From the NCBI GenBank assembly GCA_039090855.1, contig CM076996.1:50124469-50188468 (forward strand): 64,000 nt of DNA, given 5' to 3'. Positions 32,882 through 43,931 of this stretch are shown here, one piece after another (within the stretch, counting starts at the first letter, position 1; each line of letters opens with the position of its first letter). The notes beneath the pieces are model-generated. The model had not been told where the DNA came from. It did not search any database and worked only from the letters and a program-made list of their open reading frames with translations. This stretch comes from Macrothele yani (taxonomy: Eukaryota; Arthropoda; Arachnida; Araneae; Macrothelidae). A program made the translations under genes and the position numbers.

Positions 32882-34702
32882 TCAACCATTATCAATCCAC
32901 TGCTGGACGAAGGTCTCCCCAAGTTTCCTCCACAACGGTCTGTCTTGTGCCAGTCTCCTCCATGTCACTCCTGCATATTTTCGAATTTCATCCACCCATC
33001 TCCCATGTGGTCTTTTTCTGGGTCTTTTCCTGTCAATTGGAATCCAATCTAAAATTTCGGCTGTCCATCTATGGTCTGTCCTTCTGGCAGTATGTCCAGC
33101 CCATTGCCATTTCAGGGATTTAACTCTGATCATGATGTCTTCCACTCTCGTCATTTTTCGGATCCACGAGTTCCTCTTCTTATCTCTCCTGGTTATACCA
33201 AGCATGCACCTCTCCATGCTTCTTTGAGTTGTCTGCAGCCTTTGTATGTCTCTTTTAGTTAAGGTCCACGTCTCTGCACCATACGTAAGCACTGGAAGGA
33301 TGCATTGATCAAACACTTTTCTTTTAAGACATAATGGCATATTGCTCTTGAAAATTATGCTGTTTCTTCCAAAAGCTCTCCAGGCAAGTTTTGTACGCCG
33401 ATTAATTTCTTCATCAATGTGACCCTCACTTGATATCTGCTGTCCAAGATAAACATACGTATCTGTTATCTCCAGTTTTTCTCCATCAATCGATAAATCT
33501 TCATTTCTTGTAAAAGCATTGAACATCACTTTTGTCTTCTGAAAGTTCATTTTTAATCCCACTTCTTTACTCTTGTCAGCAAGTTCCTGGATCATACTCT
33601 GCAGCTCTGATGGGGTAGTTGCAAAAATGACTACGTCATCAGCAAAACGAAGGTGGGTTAGATAATCTCCATTAATCTTTATCCCTTTGTTTTCCCAGTT
33701 CAGTGATTGAAAAACATTTTCCAATGTGGCATTAAAGAGCTTCGGAGATATGGTGTCACCTTGTCTCACTCCCTTTCCAATTTTTATGTGTGTTGTATTT
33801 TCAAACAGCCAAATCTTTGCACTTGCATTTTCATAGATGTTATTAATAATATTAATGTATGCATCTTCAATACCGCAGGTTTTCAGAGCCATTGTAACTG
33901 CTGATGGTTTCACCGAATCAAAGGCTTTTTCATAATCGATAAAAGCCATGCACAATGGAAGTTCATATTCCCTCGCTCTTTCAATTAGTTCTCTCAGCAC
34001 ATGGATATGATCTATTGTGCTGTAGCCACTCCTGAATCCAGCTTGTTCTCTCGGTTGAGCCATGTCCAGTGTTACCTTCAAGCGGTGTGAAAGAACTTTA
34101 GTGAAGATTTTATAAACTACTGATAGGAGGCTGATAGGTCTGTAGTTTCCGAGATCCTCAATGTCACCTTTCTTATGTAGCAGGATCATTGTAGCGTTGC
34201 TCCAATCCTCAGGAATCTTTCCTTCATTAAGGCATCGAGTGAAAATTTGGGCGAGTACTGTTTCGATTTCTCCACTTGCTTCTTGTATGATGTCTACAGT
34301 AATTCCATCTTCTCCTGGAGCTTTTCCCCACTTCATGTTCTTGATTGCATGTGCAACTTCTGCTGGAAGGACTGGAGGAACTCTGGTACTGGTATCTTTC
34401 ATGATGTCTGGAGTGCATGTATCATCAATTTCATATAATTTGGAGTAGAAATCTTTCACTCTTGTCAAAATTTCGCCTCTATTTCTTGTTACAGAACCAT
34501 CTTCTTTTCTCAGTGCCATAATCTGTTTTCTTCCCTTACTGAGATGTCCCTTTGCTATCTTTAGGCTTTGGTTGTTTTCAATTGCTTTCCTCACTAGTTC
34601 ACAGTTGAATTTTCTTACGTCTTCAGTGATACTTTTTCGTACTGTCTTGCATAGCTCTATATATTCCACTTTGGAAGTCACATCTTCTTTAGTTGTCCTC
34701 AT
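32882..34702 (-). CDS. RTE-type LINE reverse transcriptase ORF, 606 codons
   Basis: This protein would reverse-transcribe element RNA at the nicked target. Reading from 34702: linker (ELVRKAIENNQSLKIAKGHL), WGKAPGEDGITVDIIQEA, NYRPISLLSVVYKIFTKVLS, EQAGFRSGYSTIDHIHVLR, motif A in CMAFIDYEKAFDSVKPSA, motif B in KGVRQGDTISPKLF and motif C in LRFADDVVIF. A thumb and a typical RTE C-terminus follow (WQWAGHTARRTDHRWT, RPHGRWVDEIRKYAG). All catalytic Asp residues are present and the frame is open throughout. It is still partial: a frameshift near 34700 separates it from the endonuclease, and the endonuclease N-terminus is missing. I take it as a dead but young copy. Confidence 0.9.
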   Translation of the reverse strand: MRTTKEDVTSKVEYIELCKTVRKSITEDVRKFNCELVRKAIENNQSLKIAKGHLSKGRKQIMALRKEDGSVTRNRGEILTRVKDFYSKLYEIDDTCTPDIMKDTSTRVPPVLPAEVAHAIKNMKWGKAPGEDGITVDIIQEASGEIETVLAQIFTRCLNEGKIPEDWSNATMILLHKKGDIEDLGNYRPISLLSVVYKIFTKVLSHRLKVTLDMAQPREQAGFRSGYSTIDHIHVLRELIERAREYELPLCMAFIDYEKAFDSVKPSAVTMALKTCGIEDAYINIINNIYENASAKIWLFENTTHIKIGKGVRQGDTISPKLFNATLENVFQSLNWENKGIKINGDYLTHLRFADDVVIFATTPSELQSMIQELADKSKEVGLKMNFQKTKVMFNAFTRNEDLSIDGEKLEITDTYVYLGQQISSEGHIDEEINRRTKLAWRAFGRNSIIFKSNMPLCLKRKVFDQCILPVLTYGAETWTLTKRDIQRLQTTQRSMERCMLGITRRDKKRNSWIRKMTRVEDIMIRVKSLKWQWAGHTARRTDHRWTAEILDWIPIDRKRPRKRPHGRWVDEIRKYAGVTWRRLAQDRPLWRKLGETFVQQWIDNG

Positions 34703-35159
34703 CTCTCTTCTTTTTTTGCATCAACATTTTGGTTTTTCCTGATAATTTATTTACTTGCAACTTGTTCTTAGACCCAGCTAATTTTGTTGCTGTTTCCATA
34801 AGAGCTTTGGTTACTTTTCTGTTAACTTCAGAGATGTCCACTTCTTCCGATGTTAGGCCTTCTAAAGCAGAGAACCTGTTCTTCAGTTCCAACTTGAAGG
34901 TATTATGGTGTTTTTTAAGGTTGGTTATGTCAATAGATTTTGTTTGTCTTATGAGCTTGCCACGTTCAAGTTTAGTGTTGAGGTGCATCTTACATCTCAC
35001 CAATCTATGGTCACTACCTGTGTTGAACTTGTTTAGCACACTGCAGTCTTCTATGACGAATTTTTTGTTACACATAATCAAATCAATTTCACTTGTCGTC
35101 CCATTTGGATGTCTCCATGTCCATTTCCTGTGTGGCTTTTTCTTGAAGAAGGAGTTCAA
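34689..35159 (-). pseudogene. RTE endonuclease C-terminal part
   Basis: The frame reads NSFFKKKPHRKWTWRHPNG, TTSEIDLIMCNKKFVIEDCS, TGSDHRLVRCKM and a long linker. This is the second half of an APE endonuclease, with the DLI and SDH boxes seen. The catalytic Glu region would lie upstream and is absent. One frameshift joins it to the reverse transcriptase frame. Confidence 0.85.
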
Positions 35160-35190
35160 GATGAAAAACCCTTCTGCCTCTCTCTATATA

Positions 35191-38100
35191 TATATGTATG
35201 TATATATATCTATGATTTTTTTGAGGCTAGCTGGGTGTGAAAAAGTTGTTAATATCATTTTGTCAAGTCGTGTATGTGTGGTCAAGTAATAGCTGGCATG
35301 GGAAACTTCTTGTCGTTATTTTCTTTTGAGCTAAATTAGAAAGAAATGTAATTTTACATAGGTTAAGCCAATGGTACTTTATTTCTTGTATTTTTGGAGC
35401 TTTTGTGTGGAATGTTATGAAGTTCAGTGATTAAGTATTATTTTGGGAAAAAAAAAAGCTTCCTACTAAATTTTATAATCAGAGGGGACAGATTGAGAAA
35501 AAAGATATGTTAAATGTAATAGCAGCAGGGGTTATAGGATTGCATAAGTTTGGTAAAGAAGAACAACTTCCCAGACCAGGTTTTTTTTTTTTTTTTTTTT
35601 TTTTGTGGAATTTCTTTCTTTGGGCTTAGTGATTTTTATATTTTATAATTTGCATTAGTATTTATGAATATAGGGTAAGTGTCATGTAATTTACATTTCT
35701 CTTAGAGGCAGCTTTAGTATGATCTGAATGTTTTGATAAATTTAGGTGTAAAATCATTCTTTAACATTTTGTAGTAGGGTGGACTAGTTTCCAATATCAG
35801 TCGGTGGATCTGGAAAATGGATTTTCATGAGTGGGGGACTTTAAAGAAAGGCATGCACGCAGACTAGGGATCAAGTATGTGTTGGCCTGTATATTACCAT
35901 TGTATAATGTTGGAATTCTTCAGGAGGTGATGATTTCTGGAAATAGATAGTTCTTCGATAGGTGTAATTTTCTGGAAATAAATGGTTCTGCGATGTAGTA
36001 TGCTTTCCTGGGAAAAAGATGATTAAATGGTTTTTCTGGGAAATAAGTGATATAGAATATTTTTTCTGGGAAATGAGCGGTATAGTGTATTTTCTGGGAA
36101 ATGAGTGATATAGAGTATTTTTTCTGGGAAATGAGTGGTATAGTGTATTTTTCTGGGAAATGAGTGATATAGAGTATTTTTTTTGGGAAATGAGTGATAT
36201 AGAGTATTTTTTCTGGGAAATGAGTGGTATAGTGTATTTTTCTGGGAAATAAGTAGTATAGTGTATTTTTCTGGAAAATAGTGTTAATTCTCCTGGAAGC
36301 TGTGTGCCTTGGGAATGAAAAGATAAGGGTATTTCTGGAAATAATGTGAGTCTTCGTATGGTGTTTTTCTGGTAGATGTATGTACTAGGGAAAAATAATT
36401 TGGGGGCAAGAAAATTCTTACAGGGTGCTGTCCATATGTGGAAAATGCTTCGTGTCTGAAAGGGTATAGATGGAAACAATTAGGGGATTGTTCTTCCACT
36501 TCCGGTAAGCCGAAGACCCGTAGGAAGCTATCCCGAGCAAGGCGAGTTCATGAGTGTTGTCCCTAAACAGCAAGTGAAGAAAACAGTACAGGGTGATATG
36601 TCACACTTATACTCCCATTTCGGTGCATTGGCCTGATTGGATTCCCGACCCAATCTCACCTTCAGCCTAAATAATACTCCCTCACAGTGGGAATTTTGTT
36701 TTCAGTGAAATTGAGTGATTTGAATGAGATGTTTGTCTAGCTAGTGCCTGAATTTACTATATGGATCTGTTAAATTGGTGAAAAACTTAGTGTACCTTTG
36801 CAAATGTAGGTTAAGCTGATTTAGCAGTTGCATGTCAGATATAGTTGTGTATTTTAAAATGTTGGTGAGCAGTAAAAGTACATATAAATATAAGTTCAAG
36901 TTCAGGAGTGTTAAGAGCTAGTGTTTGCCTTTTATTTACATGGTGGGATATTGAGTACTCAATCGAAATTTGTATTGTGAAGTATTTTGAATTTTCCATA
37001 TGATAGAGTGAAATTTAAGTATATTTGTCAGCATTATTGTGTAATGATAACTTTTGAGGTAATTGAGTAAGGTATTTAGCGCAGTATGTTTAGTAGAGTG
37101 TTGAGAGTGATTTTGTATCAGGTAATGCTAGAGTTTTGGACTATGTTATTGTAAGGCAAATTTTCCTGAGAGTGCAGAACCGTTTAGTATAGTAACTTTT
37201 GGTTATTTGCAAATTTTCGCTCAGTTATTGTAATTTTAAAATTAATGTTGGTTAAGGAAACTGGTTTGAGGGGTGTGTTCGAAAGGAAATGAAATCTGTA
37301 TTGTATATACAATAAGCTATAAATTCATGAAGAGAGAGAGAGAGAAAGAAAGAACACTTCAGCTATCAGAACCAATTCACAATGTTAAGTCTTACTGTGT
37401 CATCCATCAAGTGTTTGTGATTCGCAAATCATTATTATGTTTTTTATAAATAATGTTCCTGGTGCTACAAGCTAAGTTTTGTTACATAATTTAGGAACTT
37501 TAAACATGCGAGATATTATGTTAACACAAAGTAGTGTGTTTAAAATTTGTCATGTTCTGAAGGCCAAATTGTTAGCCTATTACTGTTAAAGCTGTAATTA
37601 AGCTTCGTTGAGTTTTCAGCTTGCCATACTAATTTTAAAATCCTAATGCAACTACATGTTAGGCATAAACTAAGAAATTTCACATTTTGTGTGCAGAATT
37701 GTTTGTTTCTTTCGAAGCATCTAAACTATGTGTCATCTGATATTTATTAGGCCAGTGGCCAAAGTTAAAAGAAATTTTAAAATTTGAAAAACTGATTGTG
37801 TCGAACAGAAAACATTTGTTGACGTGGGTATTCCTCGACTTCTTGAAATACTTTGTTGTTGTTGTTTAAATGGTTTAAGTTTTTAAAATAAATGCAGGCC
37901 AATTGACCTTTCAAAAACCCAAACCTTGTGCAGTGAAGAATTAGTTGACACAGTTGAAGTTCATCGCCGGGTCACATGATAATCCACCTTAGCTTGCCTA
38001 AGGCTGGAAACGACCCTGGAAGTTTGTTTATTTAATTAACGCATTTTGTCCTAACCACTAAATTGATCATCACAGCCTCCAAAAGTTATTACACGTGTAC

Positions 38101-38442
38101 ATTGTATACCATCTATTTTTTTTGTGTTTGTAAATTTGATACACATGTAAACCATAATTACTTATTTTACACTTGCAGGTGTTTCAACTCATCGAACATT
38201 CAAACAACGCAAACCTTCAATAATAACTTTTGGGAATTTTCAAACATCAGTGTTGCATTTTATTTATATTTTCATATATCATGGCCTTAAGTTAATGGAA
38301 TTTACTTTTTGTTTCGAAATACATCCACCCATCTCCCAAATTTTAATTTTCACCCTAAATACAACATTTACCACAATTTTATCATTTGCATAAATTTAAA
38401 TGTTAATTACTCAGAAAATCTTTTTTCCTGCATTTTCACCAT
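35191..38442. other. AT-rich stretch with a minisatellite, no gene seen
   Basis: It holds a T run at 35581-35604, a minisatellite at about 36031-36275 and a GA run at 37330-37351. Open frames here are short or made of the minisatellite. No known element is recognised. Confidence 0.55.
36031..36275. repeat. ~30-bp minisatellite with alternating variants
   Basis: CTGGGAAATGAGTG recurs at 28-30-bp spacing (CTGGG at 36036, 36066, 36094, 36124, 36153, 36213 and 36242, with a variant at about 36183). Units mostly alternate between GTGGTATAGTGTA and GTGATATAGAGTA types, a loose 60-bp higher order. Weaker copies extend to about 35930 and 36400. Confidence 0.85.
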
Positions 38443-39385
38443 AACACAGTTGAATTTCCTTACGTCTTCAGTGATACTTTTTCTTACCGTCTTGTATAGC
38501 TCTATATATTCCACTTTGGAAGTCACATCTCCTTTAGTTTTCCTCATCTTTTTTTTTTTTGCATCAGAAGTTTTGCTTTTCCTGATAATTTGTGCATATG
38601 CAACTTGTTCTCAGTACCAGCTATTTTTGTTGCTGTTTCCATAAGAGCCTTGGTTAGTTTTATGTTAACTTCAGAGATGTCCACTTCTTCCGACGTTAGA
38701 CCTTTCTAGAGCAGAGATTCTGTTCTGACGAATTTCCTCATAAAATTATTCAATCTCTTCTTCAGGATGACTTGTGGTGGGTGATTTTTGATTTGGTATA
38801 AGCTTGAATAATCTGAACCTGGTATCTTCTCGAGAGTTGGATAACAAGTCGTGCAACTCTGTCAGAGGAACTTTCAACTTCTACAACTTTATCCTTCAGT
38901 TTCTTGTTTATTATAAATTCAACACCACTAGTTCTGCTAGTAAGTGTCCCGCGATAGTAGAAGAGATGTCCACTTTTCAGTTCAATGAAATCTTCTCCTT
39001 TTCTCCGTACCTCACTTAGTCCCACGATGTCCCACTTGAGCCTTTGTAGTTTCTTTTCCCATTCAAGAAGCCTTGAATCGGAAGATATGGAGCGACCATG
39101 GTAAGTAGCCAAGGTCAGCATCAAATGGCAGCCTAGTCCGGTCCTCCGGTGATTACCCTGCTTCATCATCAGTAGCAAGATGAGATAGATTTTATGTCTC
39201 CTCTGTTCTCGTGCCGGCACTCCAAGGGTCACCATCACGCAACAGCCTCTTCCGATCACTGTGCGGTGACTCTCCAAATTGGAGCATGAATTTCTCGTCC
39301 TTCTCGACACCGACGTTGGACGTTTGACAGTACCTCCTTACATGATTCCACCTTCTGCAGCATAGTTCGCAGTTTCTTACAATCA
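38443..39385 (-). pseudogene. RTE endonuclease fragment with an internal deletion (RTE-3)
   Basis: On the minus strand a 5' part reads LATYHGRSISSDSRLLEWEK, IVGLSEVRRKGEDFIELKSG and LFYYRGTLTSRTSGVEFIIN, which is the start of an RTE endonuclease including the catalytic Glu in SEVR. At about 38700-38730 it jumps to the linker region corresponding to 34595-34870 of RTE-2. The middle of the endonuclease is gone and the reverse transcriptase is absent. Loss of the 3' end is unusual for a LINE copy, so a later deletion is likely. Confidence 0.8.
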
Positions 39386-39399
39386 AAAATATCCAGTAT

Positions 39400-42350
39400 T
39401 GGTTTGATACGAAACATCAACTCTTAACTCTCATCCGCCAATTCACTTACTCCGCTACAGCCAAGAGAAATATGAAGCTGCAAAATATTCGGTCCGAGCT
39501 GGCTGATCTCACGCTAAATGATCCGATGTTCCCGGCTATAAAAGCTGAGTTAATAACCCTCCTCACTCCCATGGCTGCTCAGGAGATCAAACGATTACCT
39601 CTTCTTCATCTTACTCCTATTAAAAACTCGTATGAGTACCTCCACTCTCTCGAAAAACACTCGTCGGGAATCCACCACGATTTGACATCTACGACTCCCC
39701 TCTGGGGAGATCACTTCAGATCCTAACGTCATGTGTTCCTTAGTATACGATTGTTTAAGCGAAAATACGGTGCCACTGATGTTAACGGCGCAACTTCTGA
39801 CTCCCCACTTCTTACGTCTCTTCCTCAAGTTCCAAATCATCTACAAAACAATCTCACGAATCCTTTCAGCTTGCCGGAACCCCAAACCTCATTTACATTT
39901 CTCAATCTGAATGCTGTTCCGAGACCTGATGGCCTTCCTCATGCATTCTTTGATGTCTTCTCTTCACACCTACTCCAGATACTGCTCCCGGCTTTCAACG
40001 ATGCATTCACCTCCTCCTGTCTTCCACAATGCTTCACGCAAACTTACGTTGCTTTATTCCCCAAAGAAGGAGACTTCCTGGATCTTGCACACTGGCGCCC
40101 AATTTCATTATTAAACCTCGACTACAAGCTCTACACAAAGCTGCTTTCACACCGCCTCAATACCATTCTACCTCATATCGTTTCACCTCAACAATCTTAT
40201 ACTGTGTCTGGATGTTCGATCTCTGACAATCTTCCTTTCCTACGTGACTTAATCTTCCTTGCTTTTATTCAGTCCGGGCCATAGTCTCCCCTTAATATTG
40301 ATCAAAAAGCAGCATTCGACAATATATCCCACGTCTATCTTTCTGCAAAACTTCAAGCATTTGGTTTCCCTATCTCCTTCATCACCTCACTCCTTTCTCT
40401 CTATCAAGGAGCAACTCTACAAGTTCAGACTGCTGCCTTCCTGACAGCTCCAATAGAGTTCTCCAGAGGAATTCGTCAGGGATGCCCTCTATCTGGACAA
40501 TTATTTACCATAGTTTTTGAGCCGTTCTTGCGCCTGACGCACAGAGAGTTTATACATCGGCTCCCTCCGGTAACAGCCGGCACGAGACATCATAAAATTA
40601 CCTACTCAGCCTATGAAGATGATGCAACCTTCCACATACGTCATGACACCCAATTCTCCACCCTTCTTCTCTGCTACCAAGAGTATGCCACCGCAGCGTC
40701 AGCCTCACTCAATCTTGAGAAAAACACAGGCCTCTGGTGCGGCACTTGGAAACACCGCTATGACTCTCCCTGGGGAGCCAAATGGTCACGTACCACCCAA
40801 AAATTCTTAGGAATTCATCTCGGAACCACATCGGAGGCCGTACGAAAGAATTGGTCCTCTCTCCATCCCTCCCTTCTCAAAGCAGCATTCTTCCGGAGAA
40901 GAGCGCAATTTTGCACCTCCTTCCTTCAAAGAGCTCACATTGCTCGCACATACATCTTATCAAAGTGTTACTGTTCCTGGCAAATGGATACCGTTCCTGG
41001 CTACAGACTCCGTCAAGTTCAAGCATGCCTTACATCAGTTGTATGGTCAAAGCATCATTGGGTCAACTCCTCTACACTCTGCCTCTCATCTTCACAGGGA
41101 GGAATTGGTCTTCCTGCAGTATATCTCGTTTACCGTGCCGCACGGCTTCTTTTTCTTTTTTTTTTTTTTTTTTTTTTTTGATTGGAGGTTTAACGACCTC
41201 CGTAAGCAACTCAAGGGGCTATAAGCAGTCGCCCGTTCCTAATTTAGGGTCACTGGTTCCAGGGAAGGGGGAGAGCCAGTGCCGTAAGACAAACACAACA
41301 TCCATGCCTCACCGGGATTTGAACCCGGACCCCTTTCGGACGAATGATCAGAGGCCATCGCTTAGACCACTGGGCCACCGGGGTGGCCCGCACGGCTTCA
41401 CCGGTTCTTTCAGGTGCTCAATAGCTCCAACTCAGACACATGCACAGTACGTAATGTTCTTACCTCAATGAAAAATCCTTCATTAACGGTCGCCGTCTTT
41501 CTTCGAATGGATGGTTTCTCAGCTTTGCGACAAAGCCTCCCGGCCGTTTACTGGGAAGCCATAGAAATCCTCTGGTCTCCCGCATTACAGAGCGCACCCC
41601 TCCTCCACTACGGAGATTCTAAATGAACCACTCTTCTACTCATCAGCTCTTCATCCCTCTGACCGACCATTCTTTGCCTCTCCAGAATATGTGCGTGCAG
41701 GCATTATTACTGTACGAGACCTTGTGAACCTCAACCTTACATGGAAAGACTTATCTCCCCTATCTACTCATCTTCATGGTTCCGTCTCCTTCCGGACACT
41801 CTACACGTCGATAAAATCGTCCATCATCCGTTTATACCCATCTTTGGCCTCTCCTGAAGGAATTTTACAGGTTGCAGCAGCACCGCGACTCTTCCCGTGT
41901 TTTGTGCAAATCCGTATGAAATTTTTTACGCTTGAGGCATACTCACAGAAAATTTTGAGTGAAATTCTTCGCACAAGTGCACCTCTGCAACCAATGCCTA
42001 TCCCTACTGTTCCGTCTGCCTCCTTGACATCTGTTTGGTCTGCTATACACCCTCTCCTTGCTGCACCTGATGAGAAGAATGTTCATTGGCTGTTTCTGCA
42101 TCGCCGCCTCCCCGTTCCTCAATTATTACACCGAATGACTCTTGTTGTTTCTCCACAATGTGCCTACTGTGATGTCCCGGCAGACATTGAACATGTCTAT
42201 TGGTTTTGCTCTGTCTTTCTACCTGTGTTAAATCTCATGTTCCGTATTGCACACCCTCTTTGCCCAGGAAATCTGAGTGCTGTCTTATATTTTACCCTAC
42301 TTCAAGATATTCTTCCTGCTTCCCATCGGTCTGTGTTTATATTTTAACGC
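39400..42350 (+). pseudogene. Tx1-2 ORF2: reverse transcriptase and C-terminal domain
   Basis: Readable in order are PRPDGLPHAFFD, HWRPISLLNLDYKLYTKLLS, SGCSISDNLPFLRDLI, motif A as NIDQKAAFDNISH after a TAG stop at 40282, motif B in RGIRQGCPLSGQLF and motif C as YSAYEDDATF (Glu where most have Ala). Then follow WGAKWSRTTQKFLGIHLG, RAGIITVRDLVNL and a Cys/His motif (CAYCDVPADIEHVYWFC). Several stops and frameshifts (39724, 39730-39760, 40282, 41623) break it, as does the SINE. The endonuclease is missing because of 5' truncation. Confidence 0.8.
41150..41387 (-). mobile_element. tRNA-derived SINE (family A, copy 2), reverse orientation
   Basis: It begins on the plus strand with a T run (the poly(A) end) and ends with the head in reverse (CCACCGGGGTGGCC). 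CCGCACGGCTTC occurs at 41138-41149 and 41388-41399, a 12-bp target duplication. Removing the SINE restores the Tx1-2 frame (RAARLHRFFQVL). Confidence 0.95.
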
Positions 42351-42790
42351 TTGTAAAAATAGTAATTTACTCCCATCAACTGACGCATCAGGAAAACTCC
42401 ACTCTACCTACTCTTACAGAGGCAAGCGAGAAGCTTGTCCATCACTTCACAGCTCGTCTGAAGTTCCGTTTACAGTTAGCTCATGAACACGCTGTCAATA
42501 CAGAAACTCTTCCGAACCTCTACAAACTCTGGAGACTATACCTCAGCTGGTTCCAGATTGATGGCCTCAGAGTTTCCTTTACAGTTTGAACTATTGTGAA
42601 TACTCTATCCTTTTGTTGACAATTACATCGTTAATTAACCTGTTTAATTTCCCCCTCTATCTTACCCTCAGGAAGTGTGCATAGTATTATTTCTTTGCCT
42701 ACTTGTTCTGGCGCTCATTTGTACATAATCATTTCATGACTCACATTCTCATTCTGTACTCCGAGTGTTTAATAAATGCATATTTAAACC

Positions 42791-43140
42791 TTAGCACCCT
42801 CTGCCTTCATGTCACACTGGCCGCTGCCTTGGCCAGGTAGAATCCAGCTGCCGAAGACTGAGGGCCAAGATTTATGCTGTGGAGACATTTTCGAGGGGTT
42901 TGGCCATAATTCCCAACCATAGCTAAGCGGGTTGGTGAGTGTGGGATAGCGTTTCCTCTAATACCGATGGTATAGCTATACCACTATTGGTGGGCGTCAG
43001 AGCCCCTTCCGTGGGAACAGGATGCACCACGAGAAGGCAAGGAGATACTGTAGTATGTTGCGCATCACCTGACCTGTAACGTATACTCTAGATTCACTTT
43101 CCTTTTTGATTTTTACTATCTCTGGTTATTTTATTTTACT
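42791..43140. other. Stretch without a gene; contains a 16-bp palindrome
   Basis: TGGTATAGCTATACCA at 42968-42983 is a perfect palindrome. The surrounding GC-richer sequence (42820-43060) is not recognised. Confidence 0.5.
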
Positions 43141-43390
43141 ATGTAAATTATCTTCTTACTGAACGAGATGTTATTTCTCCCGCTGAATGAGATCTGGCAA
43201 TGAGTGTAAGTCATGACGTGGTGGTAGCCAGTATAAATAGGCGCGTTCAACGATACGTAGGAGAGCGTTTGTTGTTGTAGAGAGAGAGCGTTTGTTGTTA
43301 TAGAGAGAGGGAGCGTTTGTTGTTGTATAGAGAGAGCGTTCGTTTATGTGAGAGCCAGAAGTTTCACTAATAAAGAATTTGTTGTAAGTA
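43141..43390 (+). promoter_or_regulatory. LTR-like promoter segment with TATA box and short repeats
   Basis: TATAAATA at 43232-43239 is followed by four copies of a 23-25-bp unit (GCGTTTGTTGTTGTAGAGAG, starts at 43265, 43288, 43313, 43336) and by AATAAA at 43369-43374. The TATA box to poly(A) signal distance of about 135 bp fits the promoter and R region of an LTR. I cannot define the two ends or a target duplication, so solo LTR is only a suggestion. Confidence 0.35.
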
Positions 43391-43931
43391 CGTTTTTCTC
43401 AGTTCATAGTTTTGTCAGATCTCTGTCTGGCTGTTAGGTTTATTTCATTAGGTGATTATTATTAACAACCAGCATAAGACTTTATTCATCTTAATTACTA
43501 CTACAACATTACTAGCAGTTAAAATCTTGTTCATTATTATTACTACACTACTAGCAGGAAAGTTTATTCATGATATAATTAACAAACAACGACCATTACT
43601 AGAAGAAACTAGTAGCAGAAGCATTATATTCATTATAAAGCATTAGAAGAAGCTGAGTTCATTATAATTAGCTTAGTAGTTAAAAGCTATATTCATTATA
43701 GACCTTACATCCCAATGACGTTATACAGCCTTTGAAATATCAGATGGTAAAAAAGCACCCGGTATGTTTGTGACAGGTATAATTTTGTGAAATGTGGAGG
43801 AATTAATAATAATCCTGTAACTCTTCAATTAGGTATTGGCGTAGTTGCTTTTGGGGTATGTCGGAGAGCTGAAGTTTCCATCTGAATCAGTATTCGCTTC
43901 TCTACCCTTGCAAATCGAACTCTGGGCATTG

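Larger units (their letters stand above)
32845..35190 (-). mobile_element. 5'-truncated RTE-type LINE (RTE-2)
   Basis: The 3' end (left) is a (GAT)n tail at 32863-32880 next to a TA run. The element carries most of the endonuclease-reverse transcriptase protein and stops on the 5' side within the endonuclease domain near 35160-35190, at another TA-rich run. Length is about 2.3 kb. It is the best-preserved of three RTE pieces in the window. Confidence 0.9.
39386..42790 (+). mobile_element. 5'-truncated Tx1-type LINE (Tx1-2) containing a SINE
   Basis: It starts within ORF2 (WFDTKHQLLTLIRQFTYSAT) and ends after AATAAA near 42772. The coding text is parallel to Tx1-1 but clearly a different subfamily. 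A SINE is inserted in reverse orientation at 41150-41387. Confidence 0.8.

Noticed and set aside
34693..35289. 198-codon plus-strand frame
   Set aside because: Antisense shadow of the RTE endonuclease.
35871..36479. 202-codon minus-strand repeat protein
   Set aside because: It is the translation of the 30-bp minisatellite and shows no other support.
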